A stretch of 64,000 bases of DNA from an uncultured Bacteroidales bacterium (lineage in GTDB: Bacteria > Bacteroidota > Bacteroidia > Bacteroidales > Paludibacteraceae), in contig CACXCA010000004.1 of NCBI GenBank assembly GCA_902766045.1, positions 16,333-80,332 of the forward strand. The letters run 5' to 3'. The translations under genes and the position numbers were made by a program. Shown here piece after piece: positions 8,405-17,354 of this stretch (position 1 is its first letter; each line of letters opens with the position of its first letter). The notes beneath the pieces are model-generated. The model had not been told where the DNA came from. It saw only the letters and a program-made list of their open reading frames with translations, and ran no database searches.

Positions 8405-10219
8405 ATGAGTGCAAAAAAACTAATACCACTTATACTTTCAGCAATAAGTATATCAGCAAATGCATACGATTATTCATCGTATTCGGCAGCCTATAGTAAT
8501 TCTGATTATCGAGAAGCCATCAACATGGGCTTAAAATTCTTTGGAGGACAGCGATGTGGCGACAGTCACAACTGGATGTTGGTCAACAATTCAGAGCTTC
8601 AAAAGAATAACGAAGTATCTTGTCACACCCAAGATGGCAAAGGTTCTGTCAATGGCGGAGGCAATGGCAGCTACGATTTAACAGGAGGATGGCATGACTG
8701 TGGAGACCACATTAAAGTGGGCACGACCATGGGTTATGCAGCTGTATCTCTTCTTATAGCATACGATGTATGGCCAGAAGCTTTCCAAGACAATTACGAC
8801 GAAGCATACGGTTCATCCAATAATATTCCAGATGTGTTAGATGAAGTAAAATACGCAACCGACTATTTCATAAAATGCTTTCCAAACGACAATACGTTTG
8901 TCTATTATGTAGGTTTTGATGGCGATCACAATGTATGGATGACATCAGCCAGACAATCGAAGGAAAAAGTAGCAAATGGTGGTGACCCACGTCCCGTATG
9001 GACAGCGAGCGACAAAGGAGGTCCGCAAGCAGCCAACTATGCATCCGCATTGGCATTGATGTCGCTACATTACCCTGATGCAGACTATAAAGAACTGTGC
9101 AAGACATACGCCATCAAAGCATATAATTTTGCCAAAAGGAATAAATCTGCTCATGCAACCATTCCAACTTTTTATGCAAGTCCGAATTCAGAGTGGACAG
9201 ATGAACTTGCGCTTGCTGCCATCCTACTATACAAACTGACAGGCGAAAGTCAATACAAGACTGAAGCATTAAACTACCTAAGTGGCAAATGGGAATCCAA
9301 TTCGCCTTTGGCATGGGATACCGTATCTGACTTTGCTTATTACTACATTGCAAAAGATAATTCAAGTGCAAATAACGGACAAGGAGGATACTATGCAAGC
9401 TTCCTTGAAAAAAATGTATATAGATTACATTTACAAGATCCAGAAGAACCTACAAGCGACGGTTCAGAATGCACGAGCAACGGATTCCCTTATTACAGAA
9501 GCAAATGGGGCAGCAACAAACTAGCGCTAGGAGGTGCTGTTGCTGCAGCTTTATATGTAAAACTTGTTGAAGATGGTGATGTTAACACAACAAAAAATAT
9601 CAATAAAGCGAAGAACTTCACCTACAGAATCGTTGATTACGTATTAGGAAAAAATGAGTTCAATCATACATTTCTACATGGATTTAAGGGTGATATGACG
9701 CACAAAATTCACCACCGTAATGCCATGGGACGAAACGATAATCCACCTACAGAGACAAAGAACTCTGCAGAGTACATGTTTGCTAGTGGAGGTTTGATTG
9801 GAGGTCCATCTGGATATGGCCAATTTAGCAATATTATTGAAGGTGGAAATGGTTTTAAAGAGACAGAAGGTGGATGCGATTACAATGCACCATTTGTAGC
9901 TGCCATTGCAAGTATTGTGGCAGAGAAAGACCCTGTTTCTGTAAATCTCAATGATGCAGAGGCAACTCTTACAGAGAATTCATACATCGTATATCCGACC
10001 TATTTTGAAGATTACATAATTGTCGATATGATAGAAAGAGCCTATAACCGTTCTGCTTCAGTTCAGTTATACTCTATCGATGGACAATTGATTCAAACAA
10101 TTGATATCACGAATAAGATTTCAACCATAATAGAGACATCTTCACTTCCTACTGGATTCTACATTGTAAAGATTTCAGCAGACAATGATTCTGTCTTCTA
10201 TAAAGTTGCCAAGAAGTAG
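8405..10219 (+). CDS. Secreted GH9 endoglucanase with type IX secretion-like sorting domain
   Basis: The 604-residue protein has a signal peptide ending near ISANA, a GH9 catalytic domain (about 25-510) and a C-terminal sorting-type domain (about 525-604). Catalytic features include TGGWHDCGDHIKVG with Asp98 and Asp101, the HHRNA motif near residue 437, and a candidate acid Glu in ETEGGCDYNAPF near 487. GH9 enzymes cleave beta-1,4-glucan with inversion. The tail has a YPTYFEDYIIV opening, LYSIDGQLI and TSSLPTGFYIVKI, the pattern of type A T9SS domains, so the enzyme is probably carried across the outer membrane and anchored or released. The TAG stop lies inside the first bases of a dispersed palindromic repeat, so the present end of the gene may have been set by that element. 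Confidence 0.93.
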   Translation: MSAKKLIPLILSAISISANAYDYSSYSAAYSNSDYREAINMGLKFFGGQRCGDSHNWMLVNNSELQKNNEVSCHTQDGKGSVNGGGNGSYDLTGGWHDCGDHIKVGTTMGYAAVSLLIAYDVWPEAFQDNYDEAYGSSNNIPDVLDEVKYATDYFIKCFPNDNTFVYYVGFDGDHNVWMTSARQSKEKVANGGDPRPVWTASDKGGPQAANYASALALMSLHYPDADYKELCKTYAIKAYNFAKRNKSAHATIPTFYASPNSEWTDELALAAILLYKLTGESQYKTEALNYLSGKWESNSPLAWDTVSDFAYYYIAKDNSSANNGQGGYYASFLEKNVYRLHLQDPEEPTSDGSECTSNGFPYYRSKWGSNKLALGGAVAAALYVKLVEDGDVNTTKNINKAKNFTYRIVDYVLGKNEFNHTFLHGFKGDMTHKIHHRNAMGRNDNPPTETKNSAEYMFASGGLIGGPSGYGQFSNIIEGGNGFKETEGGCDYNAPFVAAIASIVAEKDPVSVNLNDAEATLTENSYIVYPTYFEDYIIVDMIERAYNRSASVQLYSIDGQLIQTIDITNKISTIIETSSLPTGFYIVKISADNDSVFYKVAKK

Positions 10220-10308
10220 AGACGCACAGCCGTGCGTCTCCACAGTACGGCCACACGTCTCCACAAGGGAAAAATTCAAAATTCACGAAATGAATTTATA
10301 GAACCCAC
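10217..10308 (+). repeat. Dispersed palindromic repeat, copy A
   Basis: A near-perfect palindrome with core GACGCACAGCCGTGCGTC (10219-10240 including flanks) is followed by a second decayed half-palindrome and the conserved tail AAATTCACGAAATGAATTT. The GH9 stop codon is its first three bases. Confidence 0.8.
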
Positions 10309-10322
10309 AAAAAAATATTAAA

Positions 10323-11057
10323 ATGGTAAAAAAACTTCTATTATTTCTATTGCTACCATTACTGATATTATGCGGTTATGGTTATTATCGTTACTATTTT
10401 GTTTTCGGTGAAGGTGTAAAAAGCGGTGTCTTGAATTATGTCGTAAAGAAAGGCTATATATTTAAGACATACGAAGGAAAGATGATTCAAAATGGATTTA
10501 AAAGCACACAAGCAGCAGGATCAATACAATCGAATGAATTTATTTTTTCCATTGAAAACGAAGAAGTTGCATTAAAACTCATGAACATGGGCGATCGTCA
10601 AGTTGATCTTACCTATCGTGAATATAAAAATCCTCTTCCTTGGAGAGGAAACAGTGAATTCGTCGTTGAAAATTTCATTGTAAAAGTGGAGAGTTTAACG
10701 CTTGACAAAAATGAAGAGATACTAAGAATCGGTGACTCCGAGTTCTTAACCCCAACAATTTTCCCAAAAGAAGCAACAGATCAAACCATTGCATGGACCA
10801 CATCCAATCAGAACATTGTATCCGTTACTGACAAAGGAGAGATTAAAGCAAATGCAAAAGGGAAAGCTGTCATTTATGCAACAATAGGCTCTCTAACAAG
10901 TAGTTGTACCGTATATGTCAAAGATGCAACAGAAATGGCATCAGATGAGGAAGATTACAAGGAGAAATACAACAATTTGGTTAAAAGTTTACAAGAAAGA
11001 AACACCAACGCTCATAATTTAGATCCACAAGAATTATACGACAATAGTGGATATTAA
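10323..11057 (+). CDS. Membrane-anchored protein with Ig-like (BIG2) domain
   Basis: The 244-residue protein has one N-terminal membrane helix (residues 4-22), a small beta-rich domain (about 30-120, with KKGYIFKTYEGKM) and a bacterial Ig-like group 2 domain (about 122-201; TLDKNEEILRIGDSE and WTTSNQNIVSVTDKG are typical). The last 40 residues are charged and likely helical. The first domain resembles a Bacteroidales family often mislabelled 6-phosphogluconate dehydrogenase; nothing here suggests an enzyme. It probably sits in the periplasm, tethered to the inner membrane. The following HU gene begins about 100 bases on, so the two may share a transcript. Confidence 0.7.
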   Translation: MVKKLLLFLLLPLLILCGYGYYRYYFVFGEGVKSGVLNYVVKKGYIFKTYEGKMIQNGFKSTQAAGSIQSNEFIFSIENEEVALKLMNMGDRQVDLTYREYKNPLPWRGNSEFVVENFIVKVESLTLDKNEEILRIGDSEFLTPTIFPKEATDQTIAWTTSNQNIVSVTDKGEIKANAKGKAVIYATIGSLTSSCTVYVKDATEMASDEEDYKEKYNNLVKSLQERNTNAHNLDPQELYDNSGY

Positions 11058-11160
11058 TTCACAATTATTAGCATATCAGAAAAATCAGGGGAGGATTCTT
11101 TCTTGTATTTTTCTGATTTTTTTTTTAATTTCGTGGCAAATTAATTATTTTTTTACAGCA

Positions 11161-11436
11161 TTGAACACAAAAGAAATATCATTAGAGATTCGTAAACGTC
11201 TTCAGATAGATTCTGAGACGTCGGATGCACTTTTCTCCTCTTTTGTAAACGCTCTAAAAGAAGAGATGCTAAGTGGTAACTCATTATCAATTCCAAGTTT
11301 CGGCATATTCGAAGCCAGGAGGAAAAAGGAACGTATTTCAATAAATCCTGTAACGAAACAACGACTTCTTTCTCCACCTAAGCAGTCGCTAGCTTTTAAA
11401 ATGAGTGCCATACTGAAAGATAAATTAAACCAATAA
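11161..11436 (+). CDS. HU/IHF-family DNA-binding protein, short form
   Basis: The conserved part starts at a TTG codon giving NTKEISLEIRKRLQI; upstream in-frame sequence would encode an unrelated hydrophobic stretch and no ATG is available, so I place the start at the TTG, giving about 91 residues. The HU features are the helical N-terminus, SIPSFGIFEARRKKER near residues 42-57 and the arm-like segment INPVTKQRLLSPPK. Such proteins bend or coat DNA. It is ten bases upstream of the HU-LysM gene, consistent with an operon and perhaps heterodimer formation between their HU domains. Confidence 0.75.
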   Translation: MNTKEISLEIRKRLQIDSETSDALFSSFVNALKEEMLSGNSLSIPSFGIFEARRKKERISINPVTKQRLLSPPKQSLAFKMSAILKDKLNQ

Positions 11437-11445
11437 CGTTTTGTT

Positions 11446-13239
11446 ATGAACGAAAAGAAAAGTTTACAAGACATCTTAGGTCAAATAGCAGAAGAAACCG
11501 GAGCAACCAAAAAACTCACGGATAATTTTCTTCGTACTCTTTTTGAAATCACTGAAGAGGCATTACAAAAAGATGGAATAGCGAAGATTCCGAACTTAGG
11601 GACATTTAAAATCATTGCCATTGAAGAACGTAAAAGTGTGAATGTGCAGGATGGAACCGAAATGATTATTCCTGCCCATAAAAAGGTATCATTCACACCT
11701 GAAAAAAATCTAAAAGATGATATCAATAAACCTTATGCTCATTTGGAAACGTATGTTCTAAATGCTGACGGTCCTATTGATACTGATCCAGAGGATGACA
11801 ACGATGATGACGAAGAGATGCTTACTTCAGCGACTTCTTCCGTCACCCCTGATGCTGTACAAAAAAATCAACCATTCGAAGATGACAATTCATCAAAAGA
11901 CAGTCCTCTTCACCATGAAAATGAATCAACACCATTCACTTACACAACAATCTCTCAACCTATGGCAGACAATACAAACACTCCAGAGAATGTAAGCACA
12001 ACAGAGGCTAACAACGAGATAAATAATCCTAGTACGCCAACACAGGTGGAACAAACTACAACCGCTGCTGAAACCAATCCTATACAGGCGGATCCTTCTC
12101 CAGTAACGGTTGACACCCATTCTACACAAGTAGAACCATCTTCTGTAACTGTAGATACAAATCCTATACAGACTGAACAACCTACTATAACTGCAGATAC
12201 AAATCCTATACAAGTTGAACAACCTACTGTATCGGTTGATAATTCTTCGATTGTGGAATCAACCACAACGACTGTTCAAGATGGAACAACCGAAGTAACG
12301 AACAACAACGCAGAAGAGGTCGTTACGCCAACAGAATCAGCAACAGAAACAGCAGTAGAATCGACAACAGGAACAACGGTTCAACAAGGCATCACAGAGA
12401 ATAAGAACACAAGTGATGAAAGTCCAAACGAACCAGTTGCAGACACAAAAGAAGTTGAGACAAAGACAGAAGAGGAAACTGCCGATAAGAAAGAAGAAGA
12501 GGAAAAACAAGCAGCAACAAGCAAGGATAAAAAGAACAAAAAAGACAAACCAAAGATAAAGAGTAAAGATAAAAAATCAGAAAAAGAATCCGGCAAAAAC
12601 GCAAGTAAGATGTGGTTGCTTTGGGTTGTATTAGGCTGTATATTTATCGTAGGCTTGCTATTTCTCATAAAATATGTATTGGACAAAGATAGCAAACCAG
12701 AAGAGCAAGCCCCTACTACCGTTGTTGAGGATGGAAAAGGCAATGCAGATAAAACAACATCCACTACGACGAAAGGCAATCAGGAAGATGATATTGACGA
12801 ATTTGAATCTGCACCAGAAACGACTTATGACAATCCTGAAGCATACATAAGCAGTGAGTCTGACAACAATTCAAGTTCAGAAGCATCAAATGAATCTAGC
12901 ACATCAGAACAAACAGCCACACATACATTTGATTCGCAACTAATTGATTTCATGAAAGTCAATCATCCTGAATTAAACTTCCCTTCTCAAGTAAAAATCA
13001 GAGAAGAGTATGTTGTTAAAGAAGGAAGTCGTTTGGCTCAAATCTCAAGGAATGTATATAATGGCGTGTTTAATTTCTGGGGTTATATCTATTTCTTTAA
13101 CAAGGATGTTTTGTCCAGTCCGAATGATGTAAAACCAGGAATGACGCTAAAAATTCCAGATATGGATGAAACATTTACCAACCCTTACTCTGAGAAATAC
13201 AAGAAGATCGCAGATGAAGTAAATGGTATATTAAAATAA
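11446..13239 (+). CDS. HU domain - low-complexity linker - membrane helix - LysM-like protein
   Basis: The 597-residue protein joins four parts. Residues 1-100 are an HU/IHF-type DNA-binding domain (IAKIPNLGTFKIIAIEERKS, then the arm). Residues 105-385 are low complexity: acidic, then Thr/Pro/Val-rich with four 14-residue tandem repeats (TNPIQADPSPVTVD type, 210-265), then Lys-rich just before a single membrane helix (about 388-412, WLLWVVLGCIFIVGLLFLI). After an acidic Ser-rich spacer comes a LysM-like domain (about 520-580) with EYVVKEGSRLAQISRNVY and KPGMTLKIP. The positive charge before the helix predicts HU in the cytoplasm and LysM in the periplasm, so it could tie nucleoid to cell wall. 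That role is inference. Confidence 0.85.
   Translation: MNEKKSLQDILGQIAEETGATKKLTDNFLRTLFEITEEALQKDGIAKIPNLGTFKIIAIEERKSVNVQDGTEMIIPAHKKVSFTPEKNLKDDINKPYAHLETYVLNADGPIDTDPEDDNDDDEEMLTSATSSVTPDAVQKNQPFEDDNSSKDSPLHHENESTPFTYTTISQPMADNTNTPENVSTTEANNEINNPSTPTQVEQTTTAAETNPIQADPSPVTVDTHSTQVEPSSVTVDTNPIQTEQPTITADTNPIQVEQPTVSVDNSSIVESTTTTVQDGTTEVTNNNAEEVVTPTESATETAVESTTGTTVQQGITENKNTSDESPNEPVADTKEVETKTEEETADKKEEEEKQAATSKDKKNKKDKPKIKSKDKKSEKESGKNASKMWLLWVVLGCIFIVGLLFLIKYVLDKDSKPEEQAPTTVVEDGKGNADKTTSTTTKGNQEDDIDEFESAPETTYDNPEAYISSESDNNSSSEASNESSTSEQTATHTFDSQLIDFMKVNHPELNFPSQVKIREEYVVKEGSRLAQISRNVYNGVFNFWGYIYFFNKDVLSSPNDVKPGMTLKIPDMDETFTNPYSEKYKKIADEVNGILK
12073..12240 (+). repeat. Four 42-base in-frame tandem repeats in the HU-LysM gene
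   Basis: Four consecutive units of 14 codons (variants of TNPIQxxxPxVTVD) span exactly 168 bases. The DNA copies differ, so the repeat is not very recent. Unit number could vary between strains. Confidence 0.8.
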
Positions 13240-13360
13240 ATAATGTTAAAAAGGATGTTAGCCGATTAAATTATGTTAAGGGTATAACATTTAAGACAAT
13301 ATTAAATTCAGAAACAAGTTTTTATTTCAAAAGATAAATAATTAACTAAATAAAAATAAA

Positions 13361-14353
13361 ATGGACCAGATTGATATTAGATCATTGAATGAAAAGATTG
13401 AGCAAGAAAGCTCTTTTGTGGATATGCTCGTCATGGGAATGAACAAATCCATTGTCGGACAGAAGCATTTGGTTGAGTCATTGTTAATTGGACTATTAGC
13501 AGATGGTCACGTTCTTTTGGAAGGTGTTCCTGGATTAGCAAAAACATTAGCCATAAAGACGTTGGGAGAATTGATTGATGCAAAATACAGTCGTATTCAG
13601 TTCACACCAGACTTATTGCCTGCGGATGTGATCGGAACCATGATATATAGTCAGAAATCAGAAGAATTCAATATAAAGAAAGGTCCTATATTTGCTAACT
13701 TAGTCTTAGCAGATGAGATTAACCGTGCACCAGCCAAAGTACAAAGTGCATTATTGGAAGCCATGCAGGAAAGACAAGTAACCATCGGAGAAGAGTCTTT
13801 CAAGCTACCAAAACCTTTCTTGGTATTGGCAACGCAGAACCCAATCGAACAAGAAGGTACCTACCCTCTTCCTGAAGCTCAGTTGGACCGTTTCATGTTG
13901 AAGGTTCACATTTCTTATCCAAAGCCAGAAGAAGAGCAACAAATCATTTCACAAAACATAAACAAAGAAAAGGTTGAAATAAAGCCTATATTAAAGCCGG
14001 AAGACATCATTAAAGCGAGAAGTGTCGTTCAGGAAGTCTATATTGATGAAAAGATACGGAAATACATCGTGGATATTGTTAATGCAACACGTTATCCAGA
14101 ACAATATAAATTGGAAAACCTAAAAGAGATGATCTCCTTTGGTGGTTCACCTCGTGCATCAATTAATCTTGCATTAGCAGCAAGAGCATACGCATTTATC
14201 AAACGCAGAGGATATGTTATTCCGGAAGATGTTCGTGCAATTGCCATGGATGTTCTTCGTCATCGTATTGGTTTGTCTTACGAAGCAGAAGCCAACAACA
14301 TGACATCAGAAGATATTGTCAATGAAATCTTAAATGCAGTAGAAGTACCTTAA
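13361..14353 (+). CDS. MoxR-family AAA+ ATPase of the Bat operon
   Basis: The 330-residue AAA+ ATPase has Walker A GVPGLAKT (55-62), Walker B VLADEI (115-120) and the MoxR-typical NRAPAKVQSALLEAMQE and ATQNPIEQEGTYPLPEAQLDRF. MoxR proteins act as chaperone-like ATPases on partners carrying von Willebrand A domains; those partners are encoded directly downstream (DUF58, BatA, BatB). It opens the aerotolerance (Bat) operon known from Bacteroides fragilis. A gap of about 120 bases from the HU-LysM gene leaves room for a promoter, but I saw no full consensus match. Confidence 0.95.
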   Translation: MDQIDIRSLNEKIEQESSFVDMLVMGMNKSIVGQKHLVESLLIGLLADGHVLLEGVPGLAKTLAIKTLGELIDAKYSRIQFTPDLLPADVIGTMIYSQKSEEFNIKKGPIFANLVLADEINRAPAKVQSALLEAMQERQVTIGEESFKLPKPFLVLATQNPIEQEGTYPLPEAQLDRFMLKVHISYPKPEEEQQIISQNINKEKVEIKPILKPEDIIKARSVVQEVYIDEKIRKYIVDIVNATRYPEQYKLENLKEMISFGGSPRASINLALAARAYAFIKRRGYVIPEDVRAIAMDVLRHRIGLSYEAEANNMTSEDIVNEILNAVEVP

Positions 14354-14450
14354 TTTTCTTTTCATACCATAGGGAATACCGTTTCCCTATCTTTTTATTT
14401 AACCATAATGCAAATAGTAATTATGGAGATATTTCAAAAGGATTAGACAG

Positions 14451-15320
14451 ATGAAAGATACAAATGAAATATTAAAAAAGGTACGAAAGATTGAAATAAA
14501 AACCAGAGGACTTTCTCGTAATATATTTGCCGGAGAGTATCATACTGCATTCAAAGGAAGAGGTATGACATTTTCTGAAGTGCGAGAATATCAATATGGA
14601 GATGACATCAGAAATATTGACTGGAATGTTACTGCACGATTCAACAAACCATACATAAAAGTATTTGAGGAGGAACGTGAGATGACCATGATGTTGGTTG
14701 TCGATGTTTCTGCCAGTGGTGAGTTTGGTACTGTCAATCAGATCAAGAGAGACATGTTGGCTGAAATTGCTGCAACTATTGCCTTTTCTGCCATCCAAAA
14801 CAATGATAAAATCGGTGTGATCCTTTTTTCTGACCGAATAGAGAAATTTATTCCACCTCAAAAAGGAAAGAAACATGTATTGTATATCATCCGTGAATTA
14901 TTAGGATTTGAACCCGTAAGTAAAAAAACTGATATTCAAGGGGCATTGCAATATTTAACCAACGCAATCAAGAAGAGATGTACTGCATTCATAATCTCCG
15001 ATTTTATCAGTAGCGATTTCTCCAAATCATTGGTTATAGCTAACCGAAAACATGACATGGTAGCACTTCAGATTTATGATAAAAGAGAAATTGAATTACC
15101 TTCTGTTGGTCTGATTAAAGTCAAGGATGCAGAGAGCGACCAAGACATGTGGATTGACACGTCCGACAAAAAGATTCGAAATGCCTATCAAAAATATTGG
15201 TTAGACAGACAAGAAACGCTCAAACAAACATTCAATCAAAGTGGTGTTGACACAATCTCTATTGCAACAGACGAAGACTATGTGAAAGCCTTAATGAAGC
15301 TGTTCAGACATAGAGCTTAA
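14451..15320 (+). CDS. DUF58 / VWA-like protein of the Bat operon
   Basis: The 289-residue cytoplasmic protein has the DUF58 (PF01882) core: GRGMTFSEVREYQYGDDIRNIDWN near residues 38-63 (in two blocks) and a VWA-like metal-site region MMLVVDVSASGEFG near 80-93. No membrane helices are visible. DUF58 proteins are standard neighbours and probable clients of MoxR ATPases. Its place between moxR and the bat genes matches other Bacteroidales. Confidence 0.93.
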   Translation: MKDTNEILKKVRKIEIKTRGLSRNIFAGEYHTAFKGRGMTFSEVREYQYGDDIRNIDWNVTARFNKPYIKVFEEEREMTMMLVVDVSASGEFGTVNQIKRDMLAEIAATIAFSAIQNNDKIGVILFSDRIEKFIPPQKGKKHVLYIIRELLGFEPVSKKTDIQGALQYLTNAIKKRCTAFIISDFISSDFSKSLVIANRKHDMVALQIYDKREIELPSVGLIKVKDAESDQDMWIDTSDKKIRNAYQKYWLDRQETLKQTFNQSGVDTISIATDEDYVKALMKLFRHRA

Positions 15321-15335
15321 TTTTAGAATAGTTGT

Positions 15336-16334
15336 ATGAAATCGATAAAAAAACATATCCTTTTATTCTTTTTATCATGTATAGGTGGTACTATTGCTGC
15401 GCAAACAATTGATGTTTCTGCTAAAATAGACTCCTCATCAATGTTAATTGGTGAACAAAGGCATATTCGGTTGGAAGTTATTCAGCCACAAAGTGCTGAA
15501 GTGAGATTCCCTATAATAGGGCATACGGACACATTGGTTCCAGGTGTGGAAATCTTGGCTATATCAAACCTAGATACCATACCTGCAGATGGTGTAAGAC
15601 TTAAAATCTCGCAGGATATACTTATAACATCATTTGATACTGGAAAATATGTAATCCCGCCATTTAAATTCACAACTCGAACAAAAGAGTACGAATGTCC
15701 GAAAATCTATTTACAGGTATCTACAATTGAAGCAGATTTCGAAAAAGCTCAAATAACTGATATTGCAGAGAATTACGATCCAGGTGTCAACATCAAACGT
15801 ATATTTCTCTACTTATCCATTCTTCTCATATTAGCTTGCCTGGGGTATATCGGATATATCCTTTACAACTATTATATGCGAATGAAAGCCATCCAGACGG
15901 AAACGGAAGAGAAGATTGATCCTAGATTACCTCACGAGGTCGCTTTAGAAGAATTGAATGAAATAAAAGAAGAGAAAGTTTGGAAAAAAGGTTTTACAAA
16001 ACAATATTATACCAATATTACAGATACACTTCGTGAATATTTTGTAAAACGATTCAATATTTCAGCCAAAGAAATGACCTCTGCTGAAATCATTGATTCA
16101 CTCAAATATAACAGCGATGCATCTCCTATCTTGGATAATATGAAACAAATCTTTTCTACATCTGACATGGTGAAATTTGCAAAACAAGAGCCATCTCAGG
16201 AAGAAAACGAATTAAGTATCTTAAATGCTTATCGCATTGTCAATGAGACGATTTTGATTCCTAAGGAAACTGTACCTGAGGGAAATACAGACAACAATGA
16301 GATAAACAATAAAAATCTAAAGACTGAACAATAA
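15336..16334 (+). CDS. Bat-operon membrane protein, BatD-like, unnamed
   Basis: The 332-residue protein has a signal peptide (cleavage near TIAAQ), a beta-rich periplasmic region with a BatD-like pattern, one membrane helix near residues 155-178 (FLYLSILLILACLGYIGYIL) and a charged cytoplasmic C-terminal part. The tail shares the helical YYTNITDTLREYFVKRF pattern also seen at the end of BatD. It ends on the first base of the batA ATG (ATAATGG), so translation is probably coupled. In B. fragilis a similar unnamed ORF occupies this place. Confidence 0.85.
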   Translation: MKSIKKHILLFFLSCIGGTIAAQTIDVSAKIDSSSMLIGEQRHIRLEVIQPQSAEVRFPIIGHTDTLVPGVEILAISNLDTIPADGVRLKISQDILITSFDTGKYVIPPFKFTTRTKEYECPKIYLQVSTIEADFEKAQITDIAENYDPGVNIKRIFLYLSILLILACLGYIGYILYNYYMRMKAIQTETEEKIDPRLPHEVALEELNEIKEEKVWKKGFTKQYYTNITDTLREYFVKRFNISAKEMTSAEIIDSLKYNSDASPILDNMKQIFSTSDMVKFAKQEPSQEENELSILNAYRIVNETILIPKETVPEGNTDNNEINNKNLKTEQ

Positions 16335-17326
16335 TGGAAATAACGTTTCAAAATCCGTCTTATCTATATTTTCTACTATTGTTAATACCTTTAGCCGCAT
16401 GGTATATCTATAGAAGAAAACGTACTACGGCCAATCTCCAGATGTCAAGCACAAACGCTTTTCAAGGTGTTGGTAAAAGTTATAAATATTATATTCTTCA
16501 TCTTCCTTTTGTTCTACGCATGGGAGTCATAGCTCTCTTAATAATTGTTTTGGCCAGACCACAAGCATCAGACAATTGGTCGAACAAAGATGTTGAAGGT
16601 ATTGATATTGTCATGGCGGTCGATGTATCAGGTAGTATGATTGCAGAGGATTTAAAACCCAACCGATTAGAAGCTGCCAAAGCTGTTGGAGCAGAGTTTA
16701 TTGCTTCGCGTCCCAATGATAATATTGGCTTAGTGGTCTTTGCTGGAGAAAGTTTTACGCAAAGTCCGCTAACATCCGACAAGACAGCACTCATCGGATT
16801 GATGAATAGCATTTCAGACGATATGATCTCAGAGGATGGAACAGCCATTGGTATGGGATTAGCCAATGCAGTCAATCGTATCAAAGAGAGTCAGGCAAAA
16901 TCAAAAGTCATCATTCTTCTTACGGATGGTTCAAACAACCGAGGTGAAATAGATCCGTTAACAGCTGCGGAATTAGCCAAAGCATATAATATAAGGGTCT
17001 ATACAATTGGTGTTGGAACCAAAGGACAAGCGCCCTACCCTGTCCGTACAGTTTTCGGCATAAAGAGACAAATGGTACCTGTTGATATTGATGAAACAAC
17101 ATTGAAATCAATCGCAGAGAAAACCAATGGTCAATACTTCCGTGCAACAGATAATAAATCGCTGAAAGCTATATACGCAGAAATTGACCAGTTGGAGAAG
17201 ACGAAAATACAAGTGACAGAATATAGCAAAAAAACAGAAGAGTATCTTCCGTATGCTATTGCAGCCTTGATTTTACTTCTATTTGAAATAATTCTTAGAA
17301 CAACAGTCCTAAGACATATTCCATAA
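16334..17326 (+). CDS. batA: BatA, von Willebrand A membrane protein
   Basis: The 330-residue protein has two N-terminal membrane helices (about 10-26 and 58-76), a VWA domain with an intact metal-ion site DVSGSM (97-102), and a C-terminal helix (about 305-325). The N-terminal ALLIIVLARPQ pattern is typical of the Bat family. The VWA domain faces the periplasm in the usual topology. Bat proteins were linked to oxygen tolerance and growth in B. fragilis; their molecular role is not settled. Confidence 0.93.
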   Translation: MEITFQNPSYLYFLLLLIPLAAWYIYRRKRTTANLQMSSTNAFQGVGKSYKYYILHLPFVLRMGVIALLIIVLARPQASDNWSNKDVEGIDIVMAVDVSGSMIAEDLKPNRLEAAKAVGAEFIASRPNDNIGLVVFAGESFTQSPLTSDKTALIGLMNSISDDMISEDGTAIGMGLANAVNRIKESQAKSKVIILLTDGSNNRGEIDPLTAAELAKAYNIRVYTIGVGTKGQAPYPVRTVFGIKRQMVPVDIDETTLKSIAEKTNGQYFRATDNKSLKAIYAEIDQLEKTKIQVTEYSKKTEEYLPYAIAALILLLFEIILRTTVLRHIP

Positions 17327-17354
17327 ATAATTTCCCAAAAGAAAGGAGTTAGAT

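Noticed and set aside
11047..11160. GTG start giving the short HU protein a 38-residue hydrophobic prefix
   Set aside because: The prefix is encoded by T-rich intergenic DNA overlapping the previous gene and is unlike HU proteins; the TTG start fits the family.
12060..12250. Possible CRISPR array because of regular 42-base spacing
   Set aside because: The units are contiguous, diverged, in frame and contain no alternating unique spacers; no cas genes are nearby.
11926..12266. Minus-strand ORFs with apparent repeats such as LYRICI
   Set aside because: These are the antisense of the 42-base tandem repeats of the HU-LysM gene.
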